This document shows, in pieces, positions 1 to 8,854 of a stretch of DNA of 64,000 nt. The notes below the pieces were generated by a model. It saw only the letters and a list, made by a program, of their open reading frames with translations, searched no databases and was not told where the DNA came from. The translations under genes and the position numbers were made by a program. Numbering within the stretch: the stretch's first letter is position 1; each line of letters begins with the position of its first letter. This stretch comes from Streptomyces sp. NBC_01317 (GTDB taxonomy: Bacteria > Actinomycetota > Actinomycetes > Streptomycetales > Streptomycetaceae), in the NCBI RefSeq assembly GCF_035961655.1, contig NZ_CP108393.1:3331501-3395500 (forward strand). The letters are read 5' to 3'.

Positions 1-90
1 CGAAGAAACGTTCCTGCGCGTGACCCCGGGCGCACCCCGGTCCGGCAGCGCGAACCGCGGCCCCGGGGCGCGCGGCGCCCGCGCCGCGCC

Positions 91-981
91 TCAGCGAGCC
101 GCCGCCAGGACCAACTGGTCCAGCGTGGCGGCGACGGTCGGTACGTGCGCGAGGTCCGGCAGGGTGAGCGCGACGACCTCCCGCTCGACGGCCGGCTCCA
201 GCGCGAGCGTCCTGACGCCTTCCGTACGGACCGACCGCAGCGCCAGCTCCGGCAGCACGGCCACGCCCAGACCCGCCGCGACCAGGCCGATCACGGCCGG
301 GTAGTCGTCGGTGGCGAAGTCGATCCTGGGCGTGAACCCGGCCCTCGCGCAGGCGTCGACGAGCTGCTCCCGGCAGCGCGGGCAGCCCGCGATCCACGGC
401 TCGCCGGCCAGATCGCCGAGCGAGACGGACGCGGCGCCCGCCAGCGGATGCCCCTCGGGGACCACGCCGACCAGCCGGTCCACCAGCAACGGCTTCACGA
501 CCAGGTCGTCCCACTCCGCGGCGGAGCCGCCGTACCGGAATGCCAGTGCCACCTCGCAGTCACCGTCCCTGAGCAGGCCCGCCGAGCGCGGCGGCTCGGC
601 CTCCACGAGGGAGACGCGGGTGCCGGGGTGGGCGGCGCGCAGCGCGGCCAGGGCCGCGGGGACCAGCGTGGAACTGCCGCTGGGGAACGAGGCGAGCCTG
701 ACCCGGCCGGCCCGCAGCCCCACGATGGCCGCGATCTCCTCCTCGGCGGCGGTGAGCCCGGCGAGGATGCCCGTCGCGTGCCGTACGAGCACGTCGCCGG
801 CCTGGGTGAGGCGCGTCTCACGGCCGGCGCGGACGATCAGCGGAGTGCCGGCGGACGCTTCGAGCGCCTTCATCTGCTGGCTGACCGCCGGCTGGGTGCA
901 TCCCAGTGCCCGCGCGGCCGCGGAGAAGGAACCGGTGGTGGCCACGGTGCGCAGCACACGGAGATGGCGGGCTTCGATCAT
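91..981 (-). CDS. LysR family transcriptional regulator
   Basis: A 296-residue LysR-type regulator. The N-terminal winged helix-turn-helix (about residues 4-62) shows the family pattern RTVATTGSFSAAARALGCTQ followed by PAVSQQMKALE. A periplasmic-binding-protein-like effector domain of usual length fills the rest. An in-frame ATG 18 bases further upstream exists, but the protein starting MIEARHLRVLRTV fits family N-termini better. The sensor part carries a CPRC pair (about residue 195) that could bind metal or sense redox; this is inference. The gene is divergent from the MOSC gene at 1062 across about 80 bp, so that gene or the regulator itself is the likely target. The effector is unknown. 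Confidence 0.9.
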   Translation of the reverse strand: MIEARHLRVLRTVATTGSFSAAARALGCTQPAVSQQMKALEASAGTPLIVRAGRETRLTQAGDVLVRHATGILAGLTAAEEEIAAIVGLRAGRVRLASFPSGSSTLVPAALAALRAAHPGTRVSLVEAEPPRSAGLLRDGDCEVALAFRYGGSAAEWDDLVVKPLLVDRLVGVVPEGHPLAGAASVSLGDLAGEPWIAGCPRCREQLVDACARAGFTPRIDFATDDYPAVIGLVAAGLGVAVLPELALRSVRTEGVRTLALEPAVEREVVALTLPDLAHVPTVAATLDQLVLAAAR

Positions 982-1019
982 GTGGCGACTATAAGACACC
1001 CTTGGGGTTTTCGCGGGTT

Positions 1020-1035
1020 AAAGGGTAGAACCTTT
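1020..1035. promoter_or_regulatory. Putative LysR operator between divergent genes
   Basis: Inverted repeat AAAGG-N6-CCTTT lies in the 80-bp gap between the lysR-type gene and the MOSC gene. Position and dyad symmetry suit autoregulation by the LysR protein. The arms are short, so this is a suggestion only. Confidence 0.35.
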
Positions 1036-1061
1036 GAGGCGGGTCCGGTTAGCTTGCATGC

Positions 1062-1829
1062 ATGAAGCTTCTGACCGTCAACGCGGGGCGACCGAAAGCC
1101 GTGGAGTACAGCGACGCGGCGGGCGGTGTCACGGGCATCGACAAGCGGCCGGTCGAGGGTCCCGTGCGGGTGGCGGATCCGGGACCGAAGGGGGTGGGCG
1201 CGAGCGGGGTGGGGGGTGACACGGTCTGCGACCTGCGTCATCACGGCGGTTCCGACCAGGCGGTGTACGCGTTCGCGAGGGAGGACCTGGATTTCTGGGA
1301 GCGGGAGCTGGGGCGCCCGCTGAGCAACGGGGTGTTCGGGGAGAACCTGACCACCTCGGGGATCGACGTCAGGAACGCGCTGATCGGCGAGCGCTGGCGG
1401 ATCGGTCCCGATCTGGTGCTGGAGGCGACGAGCGGCCGGATCCCGTGTCGTACGTTCCAGGCCTGGCTCGGCGAGGACGGGTGGATGAAGCGCTTCACCC
1501 ACCAGGCCGTCACGGGCGCCTATCTGCGGGTGATCACCCCGGGCGAGATCCGCGCGGGCGACCCGATCGAGATCGTGCACCGGCCGGCGCACGACGTGAC
1601 GGTGACGCTGGTCTTCCGGGCCGTGACCCTGGAGCGGGAGCTGCTGCCGCGGATCCTCGCCGCCGGCGAGGCGCTGCACGCGGAGAAGTTGAGGATCGCT
1701 CAAGCGTACGTCGAGAAATACGGGAGGATCGGTCGCCCCGCGGCCGGGGAGGAGCACACGGAAGTACGCGCGGAGGAGGGCGGACAGACTCCCGGGAGGG
1801 ACGACGCCGCTCTCGCCAACCAGCCCTGA
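1062..1829 (+). CDS. MOSC domain-containing protein (YiiM-like)
   Basis: A 255-residue protein resembling the MOSC (molybdenum cofactor sulfurase C-terminal) family of the YiiM type. An RHHGGSDQAVYAF block lies near residue 60, followed by NGVFGENLTTSG near 93 and RIPCRTFQAWL, whose Cys129 is the conserved cysteine of the family. A C-terminal segment follows the MOSC barrel as in YiiM. YiiM relatives act on N-hydroxylated compounds with the molybdenum cofactor; the substrate here is not predictable. The ATG lies 80 bp from the divergent lysR gene. The last 30 residues are polar and low in complexity. The downstream multicopper oxidase is co-directional, but the gap of about 140 bp suggests a separate promoter. 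Confidence 0.85.
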   Translation: MKLLTVNAGRPKAVEYSDAAGGVTGIDKRPVEGPVRVADPGPKGVGASGVGGDTVCDLRHHGGSDQAVYAFAREDLDFWERELGRPLSNGVFGENLTTSGIDVRNALIGERWRIGPDLVLEATSGRIPCRTFQAWLGEDGWMKRFTHQAVTGAYLRVITPGEIRAGDPIEIVHRPAHDVTVTLVFRAVTLERELLPRILAAGEALHAEKLRIAQAYVEKYGRIGRPAAGEEHTEVRAEEGGQTPGRDDAALANQP

Positions 1830-1857
1830 CCTGCGGCTTGTTGGACGCGGTCGCACC

Positions 1858-1907
1858 GGTATACCTGATGCGTAGGGGATGCCCCTGAGAGGGGTACGGG
1901 GCCCCTC
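1858..1907. other. Intergenic palindrome and hairpin before the oxidase gene
   Basis: The 138-bp gap holds the palindrome GGTATACC (1858-1865) and a small hairpin with arms GAGGGG (1889-1894) and CCCCTC (1902-1907). A metal-responsive site would make sense before a copper enzyme, but I do not see a clear CsoR or CopY consensus. The hairpin may end MOSC transcription; it has no T-run. Confidence 0.3.
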
Positions 1908-1967
1908 GGGGGTGGCTGAGGGTGGCCCCCGATGGCCCGTGGCGGCGCCCGCCGGGACGCTCGTCGC

Positions 1968-3482
1968 ATGTCCGGTCTCAAGCGTGTCCTCATCATTCTG
2001 ACGTCCGTCGCGTTTGTCCTCGCCCTGGCGCTGGGCGGCGGCGCCGCGTGGTTCTACTCCAGCGCCAAGGTGTCCACGGTCGGCCGTGGCGGCTTCCGCA
2101 ACCAGCTGGCGGTCCCCCCGCTCGCCGGATCCACCGTCGCGGCGGACGGCACCCGCGTCTTCGACCTGCGGATGCGGGCCGGTACGACGGAGTTCAAGGA
2201 CGGGCAGAAGACTCCTACCTGGGGCTTCAACGGGAGTTACCTCGGGCCGACGCTGCGGGCCGAGCGCGGTGAGAAGGTACGGGTCCGGGTGACCAACACG
2301 CTGGACGAGACGTCCAACGTGCACTGGCACGGGATGGACCTGCCCGCCCGGATGGACGGGGGCCCGCACCAGATGGTCGCGCCGGGGAAGACCTGGTCGC
2401 CGCAGTGGACGGTCGACCAGCCGGCCGCGACGCTCTGGTACCACCCGCACCCGCACGGCGAGACCGAGGACCACGTCCAGCGGGGCCTGGCGGGGATGTT
2501 CATCCTCGACGACCAGAAGTCCCGCACCCTCGCCCTGCCCAAGAGATACGGCGTGGACGATCTGCCGGTCATCGTGCAGGACGTGAAGTTCGACGGGGCC
2601 CGGTTCGACCACGGGCATGGAGTGGCCCAGAGCGTCGGGTTCCTCGGCGACCGGACGATGGTGAACGGGACGCTCGACCCGTACCGCGTGGTGGGGGACG
2701 AGCAGGTGCGGCTCCGGCTGCTCAACGCGTCGACCGCGCGGACGTACAACTTCGGCTTCGACGACAGCCGGGCGTTCTCGCTCATCGGCACCGACGGCGG
2801 CCTGCTGGAGCAGCCGGCGCGGATGGACCGGATCCAGCTGTCACCGGGCGAGCGGGCCGAGATCGTGGTGCGCGTGCGGCCGGGCGAGCGGACGGTCCTG
2901 CGCAGCTTCCCCCTCGATGTCGGCATGGACTTCGTCAACCAGCGCTTCAACGGCGGCGACGACACCTTCGACATCCTGGAACTGCGGGCCAAGTCCCGGC
3001 TGCGCCCGTCGCCGGCACTCCCCGCGAAGCTCGGGAAGCTGGAGGTGCCGGACGGCAAGGACGCGGTGCGCGGGCGGTTCTTCGACCTCAAGCTCTCCGG
3101 GATCAACGGCCGGCGGATGTCGATGGGCCGGATCGACGAGACGGTCACACGCGGCACGACGGAGACCTGGACGGTACGGAACACGAACGGGATGCCGCAC
3201 AACTTCCATGTCCACGGCGTGCAGTTCAGGGTGCTCAGCGTGAACGGGCGGGCGCCGGAACCGGCGCTGCGCGGGGCGAAGGACACCGTGTTCGTCCCGA
3301 ACGGCACCACGGTGAAGCTGGCGATGCGCTTCGAAGGACCGGCCGATCCACATGCGCCGTACATGTTCCACTGCCATCTCCTCCTGCACGAGGACCGGGG
3401 AATGATGGGCCAGTTCGTCGTCGTGGAGAAGGGGCAGAAGGCGGGCCGTCCACCCCTGGAACACACCCATCAGGGCCACTGA
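1968..3482 (+). CDS. Multicopper oxidase (CotA/FtsP-like), membrane anchored
   Basis: About 504 residues from the ATG at 1968, chosen over an in-frame ATG 36 bases upstream because it places a hydrophobic N-terminal segment (VLIILTSVAFVLALALGGG) directly after a short basic stretch, as in an uncleaved anchor or signal peptide. All four copper motifs are present: HWHG at 119-122, HPHPHG at 159-164, HNFHVHG at 411-417, and HCHLLLHEDRGM at 468-479. The last supplies the type-1 copper cysteine (469), histidine (474) and methionine (479). Three cupredoxin domains of normal size are expected. It should oxidise phenols, bilirubin-like compounds or metal ions outside the membrane with oxygen as acceptor; the substrate is unknown. 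An SDR gene follows within about 20 bp and may be co-transcribed. Confidence 0.92.
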   Translation: MSGLKRVLIILTSVAFVLALALGGGAAWFYSSAKVSTVGRGGFRNQLAVPPLAGSTVAADGTRVFDLRMRAGTTEFKDGQKTPTWGFNGSYLGPTLRAERGEKVRVRVTNTLDETSNVHWHGMDLPARMDGGPHQMVAPGKTWSPQWTVDQPAATLWYHPHPHGETEDHVQRGLAGMFILDDQKSRTLALPKRYGVDDLPVIVQDVKFDGARFDHGHGVAQSVGFLGDRTMVNGTLDPYRVVGDEQVRLRLLNASTARTYNFGFDDSRAFSLIGTDGGLLEQPARMDRIQLSPGERAEIVVRVRPGERTVLRSFPLDVGMDFVNQRFNGGDDTFDILELRAKSRLRPSPALPAKLGKLEVPDGKDAVRGRFFDLKLSGINGRRMSMGRIDETVTRGTTETWTVRNTNGMPHNFHVHGVQFRVLSVNGRAPEPALRGAKDTVFVPNGTTVKLAMRFEGPADPHAPYMFHCHLLLHEDRGMMGQFVVVEKGQKAGRPPLEHTHQGH

Positions 3483-3504
3483 CCCAGGCGCTAACGTGCC
3501 GCCT

Positions 3505-4278
3505 ATGACGACTGCTTTGATTACGGGCGCGACGGCGGGGATCGGTGCCGCCTTCGCGCGGCGGCTGGCGGCGGACGGACACAACCTGGTACTGGTGGCG
3601 CGCGACAAGGAGCGTCTGCGCGAACACGCCACCGAACTGCACGACCGGCACGGCATCGAGGCGGAGGTGCTGAGCGCGGACCTCTCCACCGACAGCGGGA
3701 TCGAGGCGGTCGAGATGCGGCTGTCGGACCTCAGGCAGCCGGTCGATCTCCTCGTGAACAACGCGGGCTTCGCCAACAAGGGACCCTTCCTGGAGGTCCC
3801 GGTGTCCGATGAACTGGTCATGCTGAAAGTGCACATCGAGGCGGTGCTGCGGCTCACGTCGGTGGCGGTCACCGGCATGAAGGCGCGCGGCCGGGGCGCG
3901 GTGGTCAACGTGGCGTCGGTGGCGGCGTTCGTGCCCCGGGGGACGTACGGCGCGTCGAAGGCCTGGGTCGTGCAGTTCAGCCAGGGGCTGGCCCGGGAGC
4001 TGGTGGGGTCGGGGGTACGGGTGATGGCGCTGTGCCCCGGCTTCGTACGGACCGAGTTCCACGAGCGGGCCGGGCTGGGCACGCAGCGGATCCCCGACTG
4101 GATGTGGCTCGACGCGGACAAACTGGTGACGGCCGCGCTGGGGGACCTGGCCCGCGGCAAGGCCGTGTCCATCCCGGACCCGCGCTACAAGGCCCTGATG
4201 GGGGCGGTGAAGCTGGCCCCGCGCGGGCTGCTGAGCGGCCTCACGTCGAAGACCGGGCGCAAGTACGGCCCGCAGTAG
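3505..4278 (+). CDS. Short-chain dehydrogenase/reductase (SDR)
   Basis: A 257-residue classical SDR. The Rossmann motif TGATAGIG sits at the N-terminus, NNAG near residue 87, and the catalytic set is Ser in VNVASVAAF, Tyr148 and Lys152 in YGASK. Its length and the PCPGFVRT-like LCPGFVRTEF segment match DltE-like oxidoreductases. An upstream in-frame GTG at 3496 would add three residues; the ATG at 3505 is preferred because the nucleotide-binding strand begins just after it. It is an NAD(P)-dependent cytoplasmic oxidoreductase of unknown substrate. It lies close behind the multicopper oxidase on the same strand. No hairpin of note follows before the next gene's promoter region. Confidence 0.9.
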   Translation: MTTALITGATAGIGAAFARRLAADGHNLVLVARDKERLREHATELHDRHGIEAEVLSADLSTDSGIEAVEMRLSDLRQPVDLLVNNAGFANKGPFLEVPVSDELVMLKVHIEAVLRLTSVAVTGMKARGRGAVVNVASVAAFVPRGTYGASKAWVVQFSQGLARELVGSGVRVMALCPGFVRTEFHERAGLGTQRIPDWMWLDADKLVTAALGDLARGKAVSIPDPRYKALMGAVKLAPRGLLSGLTSKTGRKYGPQ

Positions 4279-4309
4279 CAGCACCGGACCGCACCTCGCC
4301 CTGAGCGAA

Positions 4310-4335
4310 TGATCGAATGTCCCGCCGTTCGATCG
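4310..4335. promoter_or_regulatory. Candidate operator upstream of the sugar-operon regulator
   Basis: Two copies of the same 8-mer core face each other: TGATCGAA at 4310-4317 and TTCGATCG at 4328-4335. The motif TTCGATC also recurs upstream of the ABC operon (5506-5525 and, reversed, 5559-5565). It probably binds the regulator encoded at 4406 and would give autoregulation. Confidence 0.5.
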
Positions 4336-4405
4336 TACGCATTAGGGTCGGTGGTCCGGGAAGCACCCGTGCCCGGGTCGCCGTACTTGCGAGGGGGCCG
4401 TCACC

Positions 4406-5482
4406 GTGCGCGAAGGTGCCGCTGAACGTCATGACCGACTGCTGAATCTGGTCCGCGAGCGCGGCACGGTCCGGGTGTCCGACCTCGCCGACCGGCTCGG
4501 CGTGTCCCCCGTGACGGCGCGCCGGGACGCGGAGGCGCTGGCCGCCCGGGGGCTGCTCGACCGGGTGCACGGTTCGGTCTCCTGGCCGGAGCGGCAGGGC
4601 CCGGCGGGGATCGCGCCGGGCGGCGGCGGTCCGGTCATCGGCCTGCTCGCGCCCGCGGCCGCGTACTACTTCGCCGAGGTGATCCGCGGCGCCCACGAGG
4701 CCGCCGCCCGGCTCGGCGCCCGGCTGATCCTGCGGGTCTCCGACTACCGGCCCGAGGACGACGCCGCGCACGCGGCCGGGCTGCTGGCGGCCGGCGCGGA
4801 GGGGCTGCTGCTCGCCCCCAGCTGGACCGAGCCCGGCCACCCCGACACGTACAGCGAGTGGATCGCCCGGCTGCAGGTGGCGACCGTGCTGGTGGAACGG
4901 CGCGGCGCCCCGGGCGGGCCGCTGGCCGCCCTGGACCGGGTCTGCTCCGACCACGCGCACGGCGTCCTGATCGCCGTACGGCACCTGGTGGGTCTCGGGC
5001 ACCGGACCCCGCTGCTGGTGGCGCGGCGGGACAGCCCGACGGCGACGGCGGTACGGGCCGGATACGTGCAGGCGCTCGATGTCCTCGGGCTGACCGCGCC
5101 CGGGCCCGTGATCGACTCGACGTCGGCGGAGCGCGATCCGCAGGTCTTCGAGCGGGCCGCGCGGGCCGTCCGCGCGGCCGTGCGCGACGGCGGGGCGACG
5201 GCCGCCCTGATGCACAACGACGAGGACGCGATCCGCATGGTCCGGCGCCTCGCCGAGCTGGGCGTACGGGTCCCCGAGGACCTCGCCCTCATCACGTACG
5301 ACGACGAGGTGGCCGCCCTCGCGGACACCCCGCTCACCGCGGTCGCCCCGCCGAAGCGCGAGGTGGGGCGGTGTGCGGCGGAGCTGCTCGTGGAACGGCT
5401 GACGTCGGCCGGCGGGGGCGCGGACGAACCGCGCCGCCATGTGGAGCTGCTGCCGCGCCTGCGGGTGCGCTCCTCCACCTGA
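4406..5482 (+). CDS. Transcriptional regulator, DeoR-type HTH with LacI-type sensor domain
   Basis: A 358-residue regulator starting at GTG 4406 behind a GAGGGGG ribosome site. Residues 7-60 form a DeoR-style winged helix (RVSDLADRLGVSPVTARRDA then ARGLLDRVHG). From about residue 75 the protein is a periplasmic-binding-like LacI sensor (VIGLLAPAAAYYFAEVIRG; later VPEDLALITYDDEVAALADT with the usual LacI ending AELLVERL). This is a known but less common architecture and differs from the usual LacI head. It precedes a sugar ABC operon on the same strand and shares operator-like motifs with it, so it should repress uptake until a sugar or sugar acid binds. The ligand is unknown. Confidence 0.9.
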   Translation: MREGAAERHDRLLNLVRERGTVRVSDLADRLGVSPVTARRDAEALAARGLLDRVHGSVSWPERQGPAGIAPGGGGPVIGLLAPAAAYYFAEVIRGAHEAAARLGARLILRVSDYRPEDDAAHAAGLLAAGAEGLLLAPSWTEPGHPDTYSEWIARLQVATVLVERRGAPGGPLAALDRVCSDHAHGVLIAVRHLVGLGHRTPLLVARRDSPTATAVRAGYVQALDVLGLTAPGPVIDSTSAERDPQVFERAARAVRAAVRDGGATAALMHNDEDAIRMVRRLAELGVRVPEDLALITYDDEVAALADTPLTAVAPPKREVGRCAAELLVERLTSAGGGADEPRRHVELLPRLRVRSST

Positions 5483-5505
5483 TCGCCGGCCCCCCACCCT
5501 CCACC

Positions 5506-5569
5506 TTTCGATCATTTTTCGATCAATCAATCTTTCGCTCTTGACTTCGCTCACGCCGGATCGAAGTAT
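5506..5569 (+). promoter_or_regulatory. Promoter and operators of the sugar ABC operon
   Basis: Two direct copies of TTTCGATCA (5506-5514 and 5517-5525) are spaced 11 bp start to start, one helical turn. They are followed by a -35-like TTGACT (5541-5546), a 17-bp spacer and a -10-like AAGTAT (5564-5569). A reversed core GATCGAA (5559-5565) overlaps the -10. Repression by steric block is the simple reading. The start codon is at 5611 behind AGGAG. Confidence 0.55.
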
Positions 5570-5610
5570 CACGGCCACCGCCTGTCCCCCGTACGTACAG
5601 GAGCCGCGCC

Positions 5611-6954
5611 GTGAGTCGCAGTTGGTCCCGTTCTCTCCATGCCTGCGTCGGCGCCGCCACCGCGCTGGCCGCTCTCGCCGCCCTCACGGCGTGCGGCGGC
5701 GGCGCCGACGCACCCGCGGAAGGCACCGCGGAACATCCCGTCACCGTCACGTTCTGGGCCTGGACCAAGGGGTCCCAGGAGGTGGTGGACGCGTTCAACG
5801 CCTCGCACGACACGATCAAGGTGAAGTTCGAGGAGATCCCCTCCGGCGGCAACGGCGGCTATCCCAAGATCGCCAACGCCGTGAAGGCCGGGATCGCCCC
5901 CGACCTGCTCTCCATCGAGTACCCGATGCTGTCTCAGTTCGTGAGCCAGGGCTCGCTCCAGGACCTGAGCGGCTATCTGACGGACGACATCAAGAAGAAG
6001 TTCCTGCCGCAGACCATCAAGCTGACCACGCTGGGCGGCAAGAACTGGGCCGTCCCGTTCGACGCGTCCCCGCAGGTCTTCTACTACCGCAAGGACTTCT
6101 TCGAGAAGCACCACCTCACGCCGCCGCGCACCTGGGACGAGTTCCGTACCGCCGCCGCGCAGGTCAGGAAGGCGGCCCCGGACACCAGGATCGCCAGCTT
6201 CTTCCCCGACGACCCGACCTTCTTCCAGGCAATGGCCTGGCAGGCCGGCGCGCGGTGGTTCACGACCGACACGGCCAGGAACGCCTGGCAGGTCGACACC
6301 ACGGACCCGGCCACCCTCAAGACGGCGGAGTACTGGCAGGGGCTCATCGACGACGACCTGGTCAACACCTCTTCCTCGTTCAGCCCGGAGTGGACCAGCG
6401 GCCTCAAGCAGGGCACGCTCGTCGGCTACCTCGGCGCGTCCTGGAGCGCGGGCGTGCTCGCCGGCATCGTGCCCGAGGAGAAGGGCAAGTGGGCGGCTGC
6501 GCCCGTGCCCAGCTGGGACGCGGCGCAGACGGCCAGCGGAATGATCCAGGGCTCCACCTTCGCCGTGAGCGAGAACAGCCACAAGAAGGCGGCGGCCGTC
6601 GAGTTCGCCCTCTGGATGGCCACCTCCGAGGCGGGCATCAAGGCCAGGATCGGCGCGAGCACCTCCACCGCCCTGCCCGCCTCCCCCGCGATGGTCCCCG
6701 TCGCCCAAAAAGCCATCGACACCAGCTTCTTCGGCGGCCAGGACCTGTACGCCCTCTACCTCCAGGCCGGCAGGTCGATCAAGCCGGACTGGATCTGGGG
6801 CCCGAGCACCGGCGCCACCAACTCCGCGCTGGGCGACCAGCTCCGCGAAGCCGTCGGCGGCGGCTCCACCCTCTCCCGCGCCGTCAGAACAGCCCAGGAC
6901 GCCACCGTCGCCGATCTCAAGAAGCGCGGTCTGAACGTCGAGGACGCCTCATGA
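5611..6954 (+). CDS. ABC transporter sugar-binding lipoprotein
   Basis: A 447-residue extracellular solute-binding protein (family 1). A GTG start follows AGGAG; then comes an arginine-containing n-region, a hydrophobic stretch and the lipobox ALTAC with acceptor Cys28 followed by GGG. The mature part opens with VTVTFWAWTKGSQEVVDAFN, typical of sugar-binding proteins, and contains the AVPFDASPQVFYYRKDFFEK block found in carbohydrate binders. It captures a sugar or oligosaccharide at the outer membrane face and delivers it to the two permeases that follow. Its stop overlaps the next start (ATGA at 6951-6954), so the genes are translationally coupled. No ATPase gene is in the operon; Streptomyces sugar importers commonly share MsiK, encoded elsewhere. 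Confidence 0.93.
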   Translation: MSRSWSRSLHACVGAATALAALAALTACGGGADAPAEGTAEHPVTVTFWAWTKGSQEVVDAFNASHDTIKVKFEEIPSGGNGGYPKIANAVKAGIAPDLLSIEYPMLSQFVSQGSLQDLSGYLTDDIKKKFLPQTIKLTTLGGKNWAVPFDASPQVFYYRKDFFEKHHLTPPRTWDEFRTAAAQVRKAAPDTRIASFFPDDPTFFQAMAWQAGARWFTTDTARNAWQVDTTDPATLKTAEYWQGLIDDDLVNTSSSFSPEWTSGLKQGTLVGYLGASWSAGVLAGIVPEEKGKWAAAPVPSWDAAQTASGMIQGSTFAVSENSHKKAAAVEFALWMATSEAGIKARIGASTSTALPASPAMVPVAQKAIDTSFFGGQDLYALYLQAGRSIKPDWIWGPSTGATNSALGDQLREAVGGGSTLSRAVRTAQDATVADLKKRGLNVEDAS

Positions 6955-7871
6955 CCACCAAGATCCAGACCGAACGCGGCTCCTCCACCCGCACCGGCGT
7001 GGCCGCCACCGTCCTGCTCACCCCGTTCTTCGCCCTGTTCACCGTGGCGATGGTCATACCCGTCGGCTACGCCCTCTGGCTCAGCCTGTTCACCGAGAAG
7101 GCGTCGGGCCTCGGCTTCGACGGACCCCGTACCGTCTTCCACGGCCTCGGCAACTACACGGAAGCCCTGGGTGACCAGGCGTTCCGCGACGGTTTCTGGG
7201 TGCTGCTCGGGTACTGCGCCTTCTACATCCCCCTGATGGTCGGCGGCGCGCTGATCCTCTCCCTGCTCCTCGATACGGCCCTGGCCCGCGCCCGCCGCTT
7301 CTTCCAGCTGGCGCTCTTCCTGCCGCACGCCATCCCCGGCCTGATCGCCGCCCTGATCTGGATCTACCTCTACACCCCGGGGCTCAGCCCGGTCATCAAC
7401 GCCATGGACGCCGGCGGATTCGGCTTCGACTTCCTGTCCACCGACGGCGTCCTGCCCTCGGTGGTCAACATCGCGCTGTGGGAGTGGCTCGGCTACAACG
7501 TCGTCATCTTCTACGCCTCCCTCCAGGCCATCGACCGCTCGCTGCTCGAAGCCGCGACCGTGGACGGCGCCGGACAGTGGCGGCTCGCGTTCAGCATCAA
7601 GTTCCCCCTGATCCGCTCCTCGCTGGCGCTGGTGCTGCTCTTCACGATCATCGGGTCGCTCCAGCTCTTCACCGAGCCGCTGATCCTCAGCCGCTCCGGC
7701 GCGTCCGTGCCCAGCACCTGGACGCCCAACATGTACGCCTACAGCGCGGCGTTCCAGCGCAACGACTACGGCCTGGCCGCCGCCGCGTCCGTCCTCATCG
7801 CCCTCGTGGCCGCCGCGCTCTCCTTCGGCGTCACCCGATTCTCCAACCGGAAGGAGGCACGGGCAGCATGA
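6951..7871 (+). CDS. Carbohydrate ABC transporter permease (MalF-type)
   Basis: A 306-residue inner-membrane permease. The start ATG at 6951 overlaps the upstream stop by four bases. Six hydrophobic segments are visible, starting with VLLTPFFALFTVAMVIPVGY. The cytoplasmic EAA loop reads EAATVDGAGQWRLAFSIKFP, the contact site for the ATPase. It is a MalF/UgpA-like half of the translocation pore and pairs with the next gene. The gene ends in another ATGA overlap at 7868-7871. Length and motif positions are normal for the family. Confidence 0.93.
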   Translation: MTTKIQTERGSSTRTGVAATVLLTPFFALFTVAMVIPVGYALWLSLFTEKASGLGFDGPRTVFHGLGNYTEALGDQAFRDGFWVLLGYCAFYIPLMVGGALILSLLLDTALARARRFFQLALFLPHAIPGLIAALIWIYLYTPGLSPVINAMDAGGFGFDFLSTDGVLPSVVNIALWEWLGYNVVIFYASLQAIDRSLLEAATVDGAGQWRLAFSIKFPLIRSSLALVLLFTIIGSLQLFTEPLILSRSGASVPSTWTPNMYAYSAAFQRNDYGLAAAASVLIALVAAALSFGVTRFSNRKEARAA

Positions 7872-8839
7872 CGTCCCCCCCTGTGACCAACACGGCCAAC
7901 ACGGCCAACGCGGCCGACCCGACCGACCCCGCCACCCCCCTCGCCCCCGCGCGCCGCGGGACCCCCGGCCGGGCCCCCGTCCGCGCGGCCGGCCGGGCGG
8001 GCACCAGCCGGTGGCTGTCCAGGTCCGCCGTCAACGGCGTGCTCGTCCTGGCCGCCGCGTACACCCTCTTCCCCCTGATCTGGCTGGTCACGGCCGCCAC
8101 CAAGGACGCCGGCAACCTGCTCGGCGGCGACGTCTTCTCCTTCCAGGGCTTCCACCTCGGCCAGAACCTCTCCGACCTGACGACCTACCAGGACGGCATC
8201 TACTTCCGGTGGTACGGCAACTCGCTGCTCTACGCGGGAGTCGGCGCCCTCGGCTGCTCGCTGGTGAGCGTCGCCGCCGGTTACGCCTTCGACAAATACC
8301 GCTTCCGGGGCAAGGAGAAGCTGTTCGCCGTCGTCCTGCTCGGCGTGCTGCTGCCCTCCACGGCCCTGTCCCTCCCCCTGTACCTGCTGGCCGTGAAGAC
8401 CCACACCGTCAACACCTACTGGTCCGTGCTGATCCCCGTACTGGTCAACCCGTTCGGCGTCTACCTGTCCCGGATCTTCAGCGCCGGCTATATCCCGAAC
8501 GAGGCACTGGAGGCGGCCAGGATCGACGGCGCGAGCGAGCTGCGCGCCTTCTGGTCGATCGGTCTGCGCATGATCATGCCGGGCTTCGTGACCGTCTTCC
8601 TCTTCCAGTTCACCGCCGTATGGAACAACTTCTTCCTCCCCCTCGTGATGCTCTCGGACAAAAACCTCTATCCGCTGAGCCTGGGCCTCTACAACTGGCA
8701 CAGCAACGCGAACGCGACCCCGGACTTCTATCCGATGGTCGTGACCGGTTCACTCCTCGCCGTCACTCCGCTGATCATCGCGTTCGTCACCCTCCAACGG
8801 CACTGGAAGGCCGGCCTCACGGCCGGCAGCGTCAAATAG
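7868..8839 (+). CDS. Carbohydrate ABC transporter permease (MalG-type)
   Basis: A 323-residue permease with six membrane segments and the EAA loop EAARIDGASELRAFWSIGLR. It is the MalG/UgpE-like partner of the preceding permease and ends in the usual short basic-polar tail (QRHWKAGLTAGSVK). The first 50 residues are a cytoplasmic extension rich in Ala, Thr, Asn and Pro, with the near repeat NTANTANAADPTDPATP. This is longer than most family members and probably disordered. The gene is coupled to the previous one by ATGA. The dehydrogenase gene follows after 81 bp containing tandem 21-bp repeats. Confidence 0.92.
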   Translation: MTSPPVTNTANTANAADPTDPATPLAPARRGTPGRAPVRAAGRAGTSRWLSRSAVNGVLVLAAAYTLFPLIWLVTAATKDAGNLLGGDVFSFQGFHLGQNLSDLTTYQDGIYFRWYGNSLLYAGVGALGCSLVSVAAGYAFDKYRFRGKEKLFAVVLLGVLLPSTALSLPLYLLAVKTHTVNTYWSVLIPVLVNPFGVYLSRIFSAGYIPNEALEAARIDGASELRAFWSIGLRMIMPGFVTVFLFQFTAVWNNFFLPLVMLSDKNLYPLSLGLYNWHSNANATPDFYPMVVTGSLLAVTPLIIAFVTLQRHWKAGLTAGSVK

Positions 8840-8854
8840 CCGCCCCCCGAGCGC

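Noticed and set aside
1858..1890. CsoR copper operator before the multicopper oxidase
   Set aside because: Only a partial resemblance (ATACC and GGGAT-like halves with wrong spacing); not enough to claim.
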